Below, piece after piece: positions 12,218 to 19,991 of a DNA stretch of 38,494 bases. The DNA comes from JBDSSS01 sp039928615 (GTDB lineage: Bacteria; Actinomycetota; Actinomycetes; Actinomycetales; Dermatophilaceae). Where the stretch lies: NCBI GenBank assembly GCA_039928615.1, contig JBDSSS010000006.1, positions 1-38,494 on the forward strand. The letters run 5' to 3'. The notes under the pieces were generated by a model. It was given only the letters and a program-made list of their open reading frames with translations, was not told where the DNA came from and ran no database searches. Each line of letters begins with the position of its first letter. Positions within the stretch are counted from its first letter, which is position 1. The position numbers and the translations under genes are program-made.

Positions 12218-13765
12218 GTGCACGACCAGGACCAGCACGCCGGTGAACCCGTGGTGCTCACCGTGCGGCTCCGCGGCCGGATCCTGCCGTTCGCGACCGT
12301 TCTGCTCGTCGGAGGGCTCTTCCCTTTTTTCGGTGGCAACGCCGACGCCGGCAGCCGCACCGTCGTGCTCGCCGCAGGGTCGTCGACCGCGTCGGCGCCT
12401 GCTGACGCCGCCACCGTGGTGGCCGACGTCGCCGCCGCCGTCGCCGAGGCCGAGGGGTCCATCGAGGCCGCGGCCCTCGCCCCCGCCACGTTGTCGGCCG
12501 AAGCCGTCACGACCGACGCCGCGATCGACGCGGCCATGGGCGGTGGCAGCCTGTTCGTCTTCCCCGCGATCTCGATGACCCCTGACGCCGCGCCTGCACT
12601 CGATCTCACCCCGGCCGTCCTCCGCGCGGACGTGCTCTCGTCCGGGTTCATCCGTCCGGTGCCCGGCCCGGAGTCGTCCGGTTTCGGACCGCGGATCCAC
12701 CCGCTGCTCGGACGCGCGATGTTCCACACCGGGATCGACCTCGTGGCGAGGTGCGCGACCCCGATCCACGCTGCCGCCGACGGAACCGTCGTCTACGCGA
12801 GGGTCTCCGCCTCCTGGGGTCAGCGCACGATCATCGCCCACTCCCCCACGCTCAAGACGGCCTACGGTCACCAGTCGCAGTTCCTCGTCAAGGAGGGCGA
12901 CGTCGTCAAGCAGGGCCAGGTCATCGGCCTCGTCGGCACGACCGGCTGGTCGACGGGCTGCCACCTGCACTTCGACGTCATCGTCAACGACCGCTACGTG
13001 GACCCCGCTCCCTACCTGGGCATGTCCGGTGGCCACGGCGGGTCTGCGCCGTATGCCGCCACGCCCGGTTTCGTCGTCGGCGGCTCAACCGCCCCGCGGC
13101 CGATGAGCACCGGCGTCACGCCCGCTCCCGCCACGCCGGCGGCCCCGGCCGTGCTCGACGGTGACGTCGAGGTCGCCGACGCCTCCCCCGGCTCCACGGC
13201 CCATCCTGCCCGGCCGGTCCCGACCGTCACGACGACCGCCCCGACCACCACGGTCCCGACCACCACCGCCCCGACCAGCGCCACGACGACGCATCCGAGC
13301 GCCACGACGACGACGAGCCCGACCTCCGCCCCGACCACCACGGTCCCGACCACCACGGCCGCGACCACCACGGCCGCGACCACCACGGCCGCGACCACCA
13401 CGGCCGCGACCACCACAGCTCCCGGCACGGCCGTGGTGACGACGCCGGCCCGCCCGGCAGAGTCGACGACGACGGTTCCGGCGACGACCACCGTTCCCGC
13501 GCCCCCCGTTCCGACGACGACGCCGTCCATCACCGTGACGACGACCGCGGCCCCCGGTCCGACGACCCCGGCCACGCTTCCCACCACGCTCGCAGTCACC
13601 CTGCCGCCCGTGGTGACGACGACCGCGGACCCCACGGGGACCGCGACGACAACCCCGACGGTCTTCTCGACGACCGCGACCGAGCTGCCGACGCCCGGCG
13701 TCACGACGACCCTGCCCTCGGACGCCCAGTCCGCGACGGCCGCCGAGGGCGCGTCCGGCGCCTGA
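12218..13765 (+). CDS. M23 (LytM-type) peptidoglycan endopeptidase with Thr-rich tail
   Basis: Predicted exported cell-wall hydrolase of 515 residues. A membrane or signal segment lies at about 20-45 (I-L-P-F-A-T-V-L-L-V-G-G-L-F-P-F-F). The LytM domain spans about 140-270, with F-G-P-R-I-H-P-L-L-G, zinc ligands His170 and Asp174 (H-T-G-I-D) and H249-L-H251 (C-H-L-H-F-D). All expected metal and catalytic residues are present, so it should cleave peptidoglycan cross-bridges rather than act as a degenerate activator. The last roughly 200 residues are Thr/Pro/Ala low complexity, a likely wall-spanning or mannosylated stalk. GTG 12218 is chosen over ATG 12161 because AGGGGGG precedes it at about 8 nt, while the ATG has no ribosome site. 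The start is the least certain point. Confidence 0.88.
   Translation: MHDQDQHAGEPVVLTVRLRGRILPFATVLLVGGLFPFFGGNADAGSRTVVLAAGSSTASAPADAATVVADVAAAVAEAEGSIEAAALAPATLSAEAVTTDAAIDAAMGGGSLFVFPAISMTPDAAPALDLTPAVLRADVLSSGFIRPVPGPESSGFGPRIHPLLGRAMFHTGIDLVARCATPIHAAADGTVVYARVSASWGQRTIIAHSPTLKTAYGHQSQFLVKEGDVVKQGQVIGLVGTTGWSTGCHLHFDVIVNDRYVDPAPYLGMSGGHGGSAPYAATPGFVVGGSTAPRPMSTGVTPAPATPAAPAVLDGDVEVADASPGSTAHPARPVPTVTTTAPTTTVPTTTAPTSATTTHPSATTTTSPTSAPTTTVPTTTAATTTAATTTAATTTAATTTAPGTAVVTTPARPAESTTTVPATTTVPAPPVPTTTPSITVTTTAAPGPTTPATLPTTLAVTLPPVVTTTADPTGTATTTPTVFSTTATELPTPGVTTTLPSDAQSATAAEGASGA
13331..13420 (+). repeat. Six 15-bp tandem units in the M23 tail
   Basis: Units of C/G-CGACCACCACGGCC begin at 13331, 13346, 13361, 13376, 13391 and 13406. 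Units 3-5 are identical; the first two and last differ by one to four bases. Each encodes a Thr-Thr-Thr-Ala-Ala-like block, so length change keeps the frame. A likely length-variable locus among strains. Confidence 0.9.
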
Positions 13766-13773
13766 CGGCTCCC

Positions 13774-13797
13774 GCCGCGCGCCCGCCAGCGCGCGGC
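13774..13797 (+). terminator. Hairpin terminator of the M23 gene
   Basis: Perfect 9-bp GCCGCGCGC and GCGCGCGGC arms (13774-13782, 13789-13797) with a six-base loop, nine bases after the stop. No T-tract. Confidence 0.7.
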
Positions 13798-13857
13798 ACT
13801 TCGCTCACGATTCGGAGTCGCTCTCCTGCAATGCTCGTCTGCGCGCACACCAGCCGA

Positions 13858-13863
13858 TAGGTT
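13858..13863 (+). promoter_or_regulatory. Leaderless -10 of the glutamate importer operon
   Basis: TAGGTT ends 6 nt before the ATG at 13870, placing the transcription start at or next to the start codon. There is no Shine-Dalgarno sequence. No good -35 is visible. Confidence 0.55.
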
Positions 13864-13869
13864 TTCGGA

Positions 13870-14667
13870 ATGGACGACGTGAATTCCGAGCAGGTCGACG
13901 TGTCGAAAGACGGTCGCACACCCGAGCAGCACGAGCCGATGGTGGTCATCGAGGGCGTCAACAAGCACTTCGGCGATCTTCACGTGCTCCAGGACATCAA
14001 CCTCACCGTCGGACGGGGTGAGGTCGTCGTCGTCCTCGGTCCGTCCGGCTCCGGCAAGTCGACTCTCTGCCGGGCCATCAACCGGCTCGAGACCATCGAG
14101 GGCGGCACCATCACCATCGACGGCAAGGAGCTTCCCGACGAGGGCAAGCCCCTCGCCGAGCTGCGCGCCGACGTGGGCATGGTCTTCCAGTCGTTCAACC
14201 TCTTCGCCCACAAGACGATCAAGGAGAACGTCACGCTGGGGCCGATCAAGGTGCGCAAGAAGTCCAAGTCCGACGCCGACAAGCAGGCCGGCGTGCTGCT
14301 CGAGCGGGTCGGCGTGCAGGCCCAGGCCGACAAGTACCCCGCCCAGCTCTCCGGCGGTCAGCAGCAGCGCGTCGCCATCGCCCGGTCGCTCGCGATGGGA
14401 CCGAAGGTGATGCTCTTCGATGAGCCGACCTCGGCGCTCGACCCCGAGATGGTCAACGAGGTCCTCGACGTCATGGTCGGGCTCGCGAAGGAGGGCATGA
14501 CGATGATCGTCGTCACCCACGAGATGGGCTTCGCCCGCAAGGCTGCCGACCGCGTCGTCTTCATGGCCGACGGACAGATCGTCGAGGTCGCCACCCCCGA
14601 GGAGTTCTTCACCAGCCCCAAGAGCAGCCGAGCGAAGGACTTCCTCGGCAAGATCCTCACCCACTGA
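13870..14667 (+). CDS. gluA: Glutamate-type ABC importer, ATPase
   Basis: Cytoplasmic ATPase of a polar amino-acid importer, 265 residues. Walker A is G57-P-S-G-S-G-K-S-T65, the Q-loop is V-F-Q107-S-F-N-L-F, the signature L160-S-G-G-Q-Q-Q-R, Walker B V-M-L-F-D-E185-P-T, and the switch His217. The Q-S-F-N-L-F form of the Q-loop and L-S-G-G-Q-Q-Q-R are typical of the glutamate/glutamine group (GluA/GlnQ/GltL). About 22 extra N-terminal residues precede the first strand. First gene of gluABCD, all on the plus strand. The promoter appears leaderless (TAGGTT at 13858). Substrate as glutamate is inferred from gene order and similarity. Confidence 0.93.
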   Translation: MDDVNSEQVDVSKDGRTPEQHEPMVVIEGVNKHFGDLHVLQDINLTVGRGEVVVVLGPSGSGKSTLCRAINRLETIEGGTITIDGKELPDEGKPLAELRADVGMVFQSFNLFAHKTIKENVTLGPIKVRKKSKSDADKQAGVLLERVGVQAQADKYPAQLSGGQQQRVAIARSLAMGPKVMLFDEPTSALDPEMVNEVLDVMVGLAKEGMTMIVVTHEMGFARKAADRVVFMADGQIVEVATPEEFFTSPKSSRAKDFLGKILTH

Positions 14668-14728
14668 CCTAACCGCAGGGAGAGCGGCATACGACCGTGT
14701 GCCGTGACGCAACTCAGGAGGAAAACCA

Positions 14729-15580
14729 ATGAACGTACGACGAATCGGCGTGGCGACCGCAGCCACCGCCCTTGCGCTGTCACTCGCCGCCTGCGGCTCG
14801 AGTGACAGCGGCGGCAGCGCGGGCAGCAGCGACGGCGCGGGCGGCTCGGGGGCCGGTCTCAAGATCGGCATCAAGTTCGACCAGCCCGGTCTCGGCCTCA
14901 AGAAGGGCAGCGACTTCACCGGCATGGATGTCGACGTCGCCAAGTACGTGGCCAAGGCGCTCGGCACCGACGCAGCCAACATCACCTGGGTCCAGGCCCC
15001 GAGCGCGCAGCGCGAGACGCTCATCTCGACGGGTCAGGTCGACATGGTCGTCGCGACCTACTCGATCACCGACGCCCGCAAGGAGAAGGTCAGCTTCGCC
15101 GGCCCCTACTTCATCGCCGGCCAGGACCTCCTCGTCAAGTCCGACAACACCGACATCACCGGTCCGGACACCCTCGAGGGCAAGAAGCTGTGCTCCGTCA
15201 CCGGGTCCACCTCGGCACAGAAGGTCAAGGACAAGGTCCCCGGGGTCAACCTCCAGGAGTTCGGCACCTACTCCGAGTGCGTCGCCGCGCTCGCGTCCGG
15301 CGCCATCGACGCGCTGACGACAGACGACACGATCCTCGCCGGTTATGCCTCGCAGGACCAGTACAAGGGCAAGCTCAAGGTCGTCGGCAACCCGTTCTCC
15401 ACGGAGAACTACGGGATCGGCATCAAGAAGGGCGACACCGCCATGTGCCAGAAGATCACCGACGCGATCAAGACGATGATCTCGGACGGCGCCTGGCAGA
15501 AGGCCGTCGATGACAACCTCGGCGCCGCGGGCTACAAGCCCGGCAAGGACAACCCCCCCACCCCGGCCGCCTGCGCCTGA
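14729..15580 (+). CDS. gluB: Glutamate-type ABC importer, substrate-binding lipoprotein
   Basis: Extracytoplasmic solute receptor of family 3, 283 residues. It has a lipoprotein signal peptide with lipobox L-A-A-C22, then a Gly/Ser-rich linker of about 20 residues that tethers the mature protein. The body carries the family pattern: G-M-D-V-D-V-A-K-Y near 65-73, followed by R-E-T-L-I-S-T-G-Q-V-D-M-V-V-A and S-F-A-G-P-Y-F. Two Cys at about 155 and 175 may form a disulphide. AGGAGG lies 7 nt before the ATG, stronger than elsewhere in the operon. Together with the hairpin after it, this fits the need for more receptor than membrane protein. Confidence 0.93.
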   Translation: MNVRRIGVATAATALALSLAACGSSDSGGSAGSSDGAGGSGAGLKIGIKFDQPGLGLKKGSDFTGMDVDVAKYVAKALGTDAANITWVQAPSAQRETLISTGQVDMVVATYSITDARKEKVSFAGPYFIAGQDLLVKSDNTDITGPDTLEGKKLCSVTGSTSAQKVKDKVPGVNLQEFGTYSECVAALASGAIDALTTDDTILAGYASQDQYKGKLKVVGNPFSTENYGIGIKKGDTAMCQKITDAIKTMISDGAWQKAVDDNLGAAGYKPGKDNPPTPAACA

Positions 15581-15600
15581 CCCGGACCACGTCTCGCGCC

Positions 15601-15626
15601 ATGCCGGCAGCCTCGGCTGCCGGCAT
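15601..15626 (+). terminator. Intra-operon hairpin between gluB and gluC
   Basis: Perfect 10-bp arms ATGCCGGCAG (15601-15610) and CTGCCGGCAT (15617-15626) with a CCTCGG loop, between receptor and permease genes. It probably acts as a partial terminator or a 3' stabiliser of the receptor message rather than a full stop, since gluC and gluD need readthrough. Confidence 0.65.
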
Positions 15627-15659
15627 CGCGCGGACCAGGTTCACCACGAGAGGTGACGC

Positions 15660-16325
15660 ATGGGCGACATCCTGAGCAAGTACGACATCCTGGGCGCCTT
15701 CTGGGTGACCATCCAACTCTCCGTGCTGTCCGCCATCGGCGCGCTGGTCCTCGGCACGATCATCGCGGTCCTTCGCGTGTCTCCGGTCCGGATCCTGCGC
15801 CTGCTCGGCACGAGCTACGTCAACGTCTTCCGCAACACCCCGCTGACCCTGCTGATGGTCTTCAGCATCCTCGGCGTCTCGTTCATCCTCGGCGTCAACC
15901 TCAGCCAGGACCTCAACCGGAACGCCTACCTGTGGGCCGTCATCATGCTGTCGATCTACCACGCGGCCTTCGTGTGTGAGGCGCTTCGCAGTGGCGTCAA
16001 CACGGTGCCCGCCGGTCAGGCCGAGGCAGCCCGGTCCATCGGGCTGACCTTCAACCAGTCGCTCACCGAGGTGCTCCTGCCCCAGGCGTTCCGCGGCGCG
16101 GTCGCCCCGATGGGCTCGGTCCTCATCGCGCTCATCAAGAACACCACGGTCGCAGCGGTCATCCTCGGCACCTCCGAGGCGGCCGGCCTGCTGGCCAAGA
16201 TCACCGAGAACGAGGGGGCGAGCCTCCCGACGTTCTTCATCTTCGCGCTCGGCTTCGTCATCCTCACCCTCCCGCTCGGGGTCCTGTTCACCCACCTCTC
16301 CCAGCGCCTGGCGGTGAAGCGATGA
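15660..16325 (+). CDS. gluC: Glutamate-type ABC importer, permease 1
   Basis: Inner-membrane permease of 221 residues with about five hydrophobic segments. The ATPase-contact loop is E-A-A-R-S-I-G-L-T-F around 121-130, the standard EAA motif of the HisM/GluC family. AGGTG is placed just before the ATG. Its stop overlaps the start of the next permease gene by ATGA, so the two are translationally coupled and should form a heterodimer in the membrane. Confidence 0.93.
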   Translation: MGDILSKYDILGAFWVTIQLSVLSAIGALVLGTIIAVLRVSPVRILRLLGTSYVNVFRNTPLTLLMVFSILGVSFILGVNLSQDLNRNAYLWAVIMLSIYHAAFVCEALRSGVNTVPAGQAEAARSIGLTFNQSLTEVLLPQAFRGAVAPMGSVLIALIKNTTVAAVILGTSEAAGLLAKITENEGASLPTFFIFALGFVILTLPLGVLFTHLSQRLAVKR

Positions 16326-17212
16326 GTTCCGAGATCGTCCTGTTCGATGCGCCCGGTCCCAAGGCCCGGCGTCGGCACGCCATCCTCACCGTCATCGGGG
16401 TGGTCATCGCCATCGGGGTCGCCTTCGTCGTGATCCGCAAGATGGGTGAGTCCAACCAGCTCGAGGGCTACATGTGGTCGCCCTTCGTCACCGACCCCGA
16501 GGTGTGGACCCAGTACCTCATCCCGGGCCTGTGGGGCACGATCAAGGCCGCAGCGCTGTCCGTGGTCTTCGCCGGTATCTTCGGCATCGTCTTCGGGATG
16601 GGCCGCCTCTCCACCAACCGGTGGGTCAGCGGGCTGTGCGGGGCGGTCGTGGAGTTCTTCCGCTCCGTGCCCGTGCTGCTGATGATGGTCTTCGCCTACT
16701 ACGGCTGGTTCGCGACGAGCAGCCTCGTCAACGCACAGACGGCCCCACTGGCCGCCGTCGTGCTCGCGCTGACCCTCTACAACGGGTCGGTCATCGCCGA
16801 GCTCGTCCGCTCCGGAGTCTTCAGCCTGCCCAAGGGCCAGAGCGAGGCGGGGCTCTCAATCGGGCTCTCCCCCGGTCAGACGCTCCGGTCCATCCAGCTG
16901 CCCCAGGCGCTGACGGCCATGCTGCCGGCCCTCGTCGGCCAGCTCGTCGTCGTGCTCAAGGACAGCGCGCTCGGCGTCGTCATCACCTACCCCGAGCTGC
17001 TCAACGCCGCGAAGACGGTGGGCTCGGCCTACGCGAACACGGTTCCGGCCTACCTCGTCGCCGCCGTCATCTTCATCCTCATCAACTACGCGCTGACCAA
17101 GCTGGCGGCAGCTGTCGAGGGATGGCTCAAGCGTCGGGGCGGCGCCTCTCGCAAGGGTGTGCCCGCCGGCGTCACCGACGCCACCGTCGACGCGGAGAAC
17201 CGCGCCGGCTGA
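16322..17212 (+). CDS. gluD: Glutamate-type ABC importer, permease 2
   Basis: Second inner-membrane permease, 296 residues. An N-terminal cytoplasmic stretch of about 18 residues leads into a first membrane segment (I-L-T-V-I-G-V-V-I-A-I-G-V-A-F), a long extracytoplasmic part, then the conserved permease core. The EAA loop reads S-E-A-G-L-S-I-G-L-S, with Gly replacing the second Ala. A basic C-terminal tail (L-K-R-R-G-G-A-S-R-K) follows the last segment. Start overlaps gluC as ATGA. The operon ends at a very strong hairpin 50 bp downstream. Confidence 0.92.
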   Translation: MSSEIVLFDAPGPKARRRHAILTVIGVVIAIGVAFVVIRKMGESNQLEGYMWSPFVTDPEVWTQYLIPGLWGTIKAAALSVVFAGIFGIVFGMGRLSTNRWVSGLCGAVVEFFRSVPVLLMMVFAYYGWFATSSLVNAQTAPLAAVVLALTLYNGSVIAELVRSGVFSLPKGQSEAGLSIGLSPGQTLRSIQLPQALTAMLPALVGQLVVVLKDSALGVVITYPELLNAAKTVGSAYANTVPAYLVAAVIFILINYALTKLAAAVEGWLKRRGGASRKGVPAGVTDATVDAENRAG

Positions 17213-17262
17213 CCGACCGCGTGACCGTCGGCCTCCGTCGCATCGACGGGGGCCGACGCGGG

Positions 17263-17303
17263 ACGACGAAGGCCCCGACACCTCGTGTCGGGGCCTTCGT
17301 CGT
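17263..17303. terminator. 19-bp perfect-stem terminator, probably bidirectional
   Basis: Arms 17263-17281 and 17285-17303 are perfect complements of 19 nt (core GAAGGCCCCGACAC / GTGTCGGGGCCTTC) with a 3-nt loop. It ends gluABCD on the plus strand and begins 2 bp after the CCA end of tRNA-Asn on the minus strand, so it can serve both. Confidence 0.9.
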
Positions 17304-17305
17304 GC

Positions 17306-17381
17306 TGGCTCCCCCGATTGGACTCGAACCAATAACCTGCCGATTAACAGTCGGCTGCTCTGCCAATTGAGCTACAGGGGA
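17306..17381 (-). tRNA. tRNA-Asn (GTT anticodon)
   Basis: The minus strand folds as a full cloverleaf. Acceptor TCCCCTG pairs with CGGGGGA; the D-arm holds GCTCAATTGGCAGAGC; the anticodon loop C-T-G-T-T-A-A gives GTT (Asn); the T-arm has the GGTTCGAGTCC core. The discriminator is G and CCA is encoded (17306-17308). Total 76 nt including CCA. Confidence 0.96.
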
Positions 17382-17463
17382 TCGCTGCCGGGCAACCATA
17401 GCAAAGGGTTCGGGCCCACGCTAAATCGCCTCGACGTCGGCGTGACCGGGCCGTCCGGAAGCC

Positions 17464-17982
17464 TCAGAGACCCACCTCGGAGCGGAGCCGAGCGAGCATT
17501 CCGGCAGCCTCCGCGGCCACCCGGGGATCGGTCAGGTCGGCGCCCTTCCCGGGCACCACCTGCTCGACGAGACCACCGGTCGCGAGGTCCTGGCGGATCA
17601 CGACCCGCACCGTCCGGCGGCGCTCGGTGCGAAACTCGTCGGCGAGCACGACGCTCGCCTGCAGCCGCTCGCGCAGGGTCTGCTGGAGCAGCGACGGCTC
17701 GGGGAGCGTCCAGCGAGAGGGCTCACTCCGGTCGACCCACGTCACCGTGAGCAGGGCCGACTCGGACTCCCACGTGCCGGCCTCGGCCTCGTGCCACGGA
17801 CGGCTCCAGTCGAGCTCACCCGCCCCGTCGACGTGGGCGAGGTGGTGGGTGGTCGCGACGACGTGAGCGCCGGTCACGGCGTCGAGCCCCCACGCGAGCA
17901 CCCGCTCGCCGGGCCCGAGCGGCACGACGGTCCGCACCGCCTCGTCGAGCCCGTCGAGCCGGCGCCGATTGAAGAGTGCCAT
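17464..17982 (-). CDS. Conserved hypothetical protein downstream of dnaG
   Basis: A 172-residue soluble protein I cannot assign. It starts MALFNRRRLDGLDEAVRTVV and has a beta-rich middle (G-E-R-V-L-A-W-G, H-V-V-A-T-T-H-H-L-A-H-V) that reads like a PH-like or small barrel fold, followed by an Arg-rich strand (R-T-E-R-R-R-T-V-R-V-V-I-R-Q-D) and a helical end. Its ATG overlaps the dnaG stop as ATGA, so it is co-translated with primase. Genes of this kind following dnaG are common in actinobacteria, but I know of no established function. Confidence 0.8.
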   Translation of the reverse strand: MALFNRRRLDGLDEAVRTVVPLGPGERVLAWGLDAVTGAHVVATTHHLAHVDGAGELDWSRPWHEAEAGTWESESALLTVTWVDRSEPSRWTLPEPSLLQQTLRERLQASVVLADEFRTERRRTVRVVIRQDLATGGLVEQVVPGKGADLTDPRVAAEAAGMLARLRSEVGL

Positions 17983-19940
17983 CAGCCCATCCCTGCCTTG
18001 ATCGTGGCCAGCTCCCGCTGCAGGACCTGCAGCGAGGTCGCGAGCTCCCGGGACCGGTGCGGGTCCGGGGTCTCGGCGTGGTCGAGTCGCCGCATCTCGC
18101 TCATCGCGTCGGCGATCCGCCGGGTCAGGGCGATGGTGCGGACCCGGGCAAACAGCTCGTCGACGTAGCGCGACGTGGGCAGGCCCGTCATGGCGTCCAT
18201 CCGGGTCGGCAGCGAGTCGACTGCGAGCTCGCTGACGAGGCCGGCCACCGCCGACGGCGCGGCCTCGGTGACGGTCGCCATCCAGCTGCGGGCGTTCCCC
18301 CGGTCTGAGCTGCCCTGGGCGATCCGCACGCCGTCGAACACCGCCCGGTGCGCCGGGGCCGCGAAGGACTCCGGGGTGAGCAGGTCGATCGCGTCGGGCG
18401 CGAGCACGGTCGGGAACTGCAGGAGCACCTGGAGCAGCTGCCGCTCGGCCATGACGACCGGGTCGCGCCGGTCAGGCATCGGCATCGCGTAGGCCTGGTC
18501 AGCGGAGCCCGGCTCGTCGTGGTCGTCGGACGCGTGCGACCGGTCACTGCGCTGGTTCCGGTCACTGCGGTCGTACCGGTCACTGCGCTCGTCGTCGACC
18601 TGGAGCCGGCCGGCCCGGCCCACCTCGGTCGACAGGGCGTCGACCTCGACCCCGATCATGCCGGACACCTCGCGCACGTAGGCGGGCTGCAGCGACTGGT
18701 CGCGGATCGCGCCGATGATCGGGGCGACGGCGCGCATCGCCTGCACCCGGCCCTCGACGGTCGACAGGTCGAAGCGGTTGATCGTCGTGCGCACCGCGAA
18801 CTCGAACATCGGCACGGCGTCCTCGATGAGGGCCTGGACGGCCGGCTCCCCCCCGGCCTGGCGCAGCTCGCACGGGTCCTTGCCCGACGGCTCGACGGCG
18901 ACGAAGGACTGCGAGGCCCACTTCTGGTCGTCGGCGAAGGCGCGCATGGCCGCCTTCTGCCCGGCCTTGTCGCCGTCGAAGGTGAAGATCACCTTGGCCG
19001 GGGCGAGACCCGCCTCGTCGCGCATCAGCCGGCGGAGCAGCTTGATGTGCTCGGCGCCGAACGAGGTACCGCACGTCGCCACCGCCGTCTCGACCCCGGC
19101 GAGGTGGCACGCCATCACGTCGGTGTAGCCCTCGACGATGACCGCCTGCCGACCACCGGAGATCTGCTTCTTGGCGAGGTCGAGCCCGTAGAGGACGTTG
19201 GACTTCTTGTAGATCGGCGTCTCGGAGGTGTTGAGGTACTTCGCCTCGATCCGGTCGTCGTCGAAGATCCGGCGAGCCCCGAAGCCGATCGTGTCGCCGG
19301 TGATGTCGCGGATCGGCCAGACGAGGCGGCTGCGGAAGCGGTCGTAGAGCCCACGCGACCCGCGCCCGGCCAGTCCCCCGGTCACCATCTCGTCGTCGCT
19401 GAAGCCCTTGTCGCGCAGGTGGCGGACCAGGTCCTCGCCGCCCCGGGGGGCGAAGCCGATCCCGAAGTGGCGGGCCACCTCGCTGTTGAAGTCGCGGGCC
19501 CGCATGAAGTCGCGGGCCTGCCGAGCAGCCGGCTGCTGCAGCAGCGCCTCGGCGTAGAACTCCTGAGCGACGCGGTGGGCCTCGATGAGGCGCGACCGGC
19601 GGCCGAGGCCCTCCTCGCGCGGCCGGGAGCCGCCGTCCTCGTAGCGCAGCTCCATCCCGAGCTTCTGCGCGAGGCGCTCGACCGACTCGGAGAAGGTGAG
19701 GTGCTCGATCTTCTGCACGAACGAGATGACGTCGCCACCCTCGTCGCAGCCGAAGCAGTGCCAGGCACCAACAGCGGGACGGATGTTGAACGAGGGTGTC
19801 CGCTCGTCGTGGAAGGGGCAGAGCCCCTTCATCGAGCCGGGCCCGGCGGAGCGGAGGTTGACGTGCTCGCGCACGACGTCCTCGAGCGAGGTCCTGTCCT
19901 TGACCGCCGCGATGTCCTCGCTCTTGATGAGCCCCGCCAT
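17982..19940 (-). CDS. dnaG: DNA primase DnaG
   Basis: Makes RNA primers for chromosomal replication, 652 residues. The CHC2 zinc finger is Cys41-P-F-His44 ... Cys62-F-G-Cys65. The TOPRIM catalytic core has Glu270 in V-I-V-E-G-Y-T-D and F-D322-G-D324-K-A-G for metal binding. The C-terminal part (about 490-652) would contact the DnaB helicase. Between core and C-terminus sits a charged linker of about 40 residues built from S-D-R-like hexads. AGGAGG lies about 4 nt before the ATG, and TAGACT about 25 nt before the ATG could give dnaG its own promoter inside the 51-bp gap after dgt. Confidence 0.96.
   Translation of the reverse strand: MAGLIKSEDIAAVKDRTSLEDVVREHVNLRSAGPGSMKGLCPFHDERTPSFNIRPAVGAWHCFGCDEGGDVISFVQKIEHLTFSESVERLAQKLGMELRYEDGGSRPREEGLGRRSRLIEAHRVAQEFYAEALLQQPAARQARDFMRARDFNSEVARHFGIGFAPRGGEDLVRHLRDKGFSDDEMVTGGLAGRGSRGLYDRFRSRLVWPIRDITGDTIGFGARRIFDDDRIEAKYLNTSETPIYKKSNVLYGLDLAKKQISGGRQAVIVEGYTDVMACHLAGVETAVATCGTSFGAEHIKLLRRLMRDEAGLAPAKVIFTFDGDKAGQKAAMRAFADDQKWASQSFVAVEPSGKDPCELRQAGGEPAVQALIEDAVPMFEFAVRTTINRFDLSTVEGRVQAMRAVAPIIGAIRDQSLQPAYVREVSGMIGVEVDALSTEVGRAGRLQVDDERSDRYDRSDRNQRSDRSHASDDHDEPGSADQAYAMPMPDRRDPVVMAERQLLQVLLQFPTVLAPDAIDLLTPESFAAPAHRAVFDGVRIAQGSSDRGNARSWMATVTEAAPSAVAGLVSELAVDSLPTRMDAMTGLPTSRYVDELFARVRTIALTRRIADAMSEMRRLDHAETPDPHRSRELATSLQVLQRELATIKAGMG
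18540..18593 (-). repeat. Three 18-bp repeats in the DnaG linker
   Basis: On the plus strand CCGGTCACTGCG followed by six variable bases is repeated at 18540, 18558 and 18576. In DnaG this gives hexads containing R-S-D-R (residues about 450-467). The repeat lies in the unconserved hinge between the polymerase core and helicase-binding domain, where length change is tolerated. Confidence 0.85.
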
Positions 19941-19991
19941 GTGCCTCCTGTCGCTGACCCAGAGTCTAGGTCGTGGACCAGTCCGGCCGGG

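Noticed and set aside
13331..13420. CRISPR-like repeat pattern
   Set aside because: Units are contiguous, without spacers, and stay in frame within the M23 gene.
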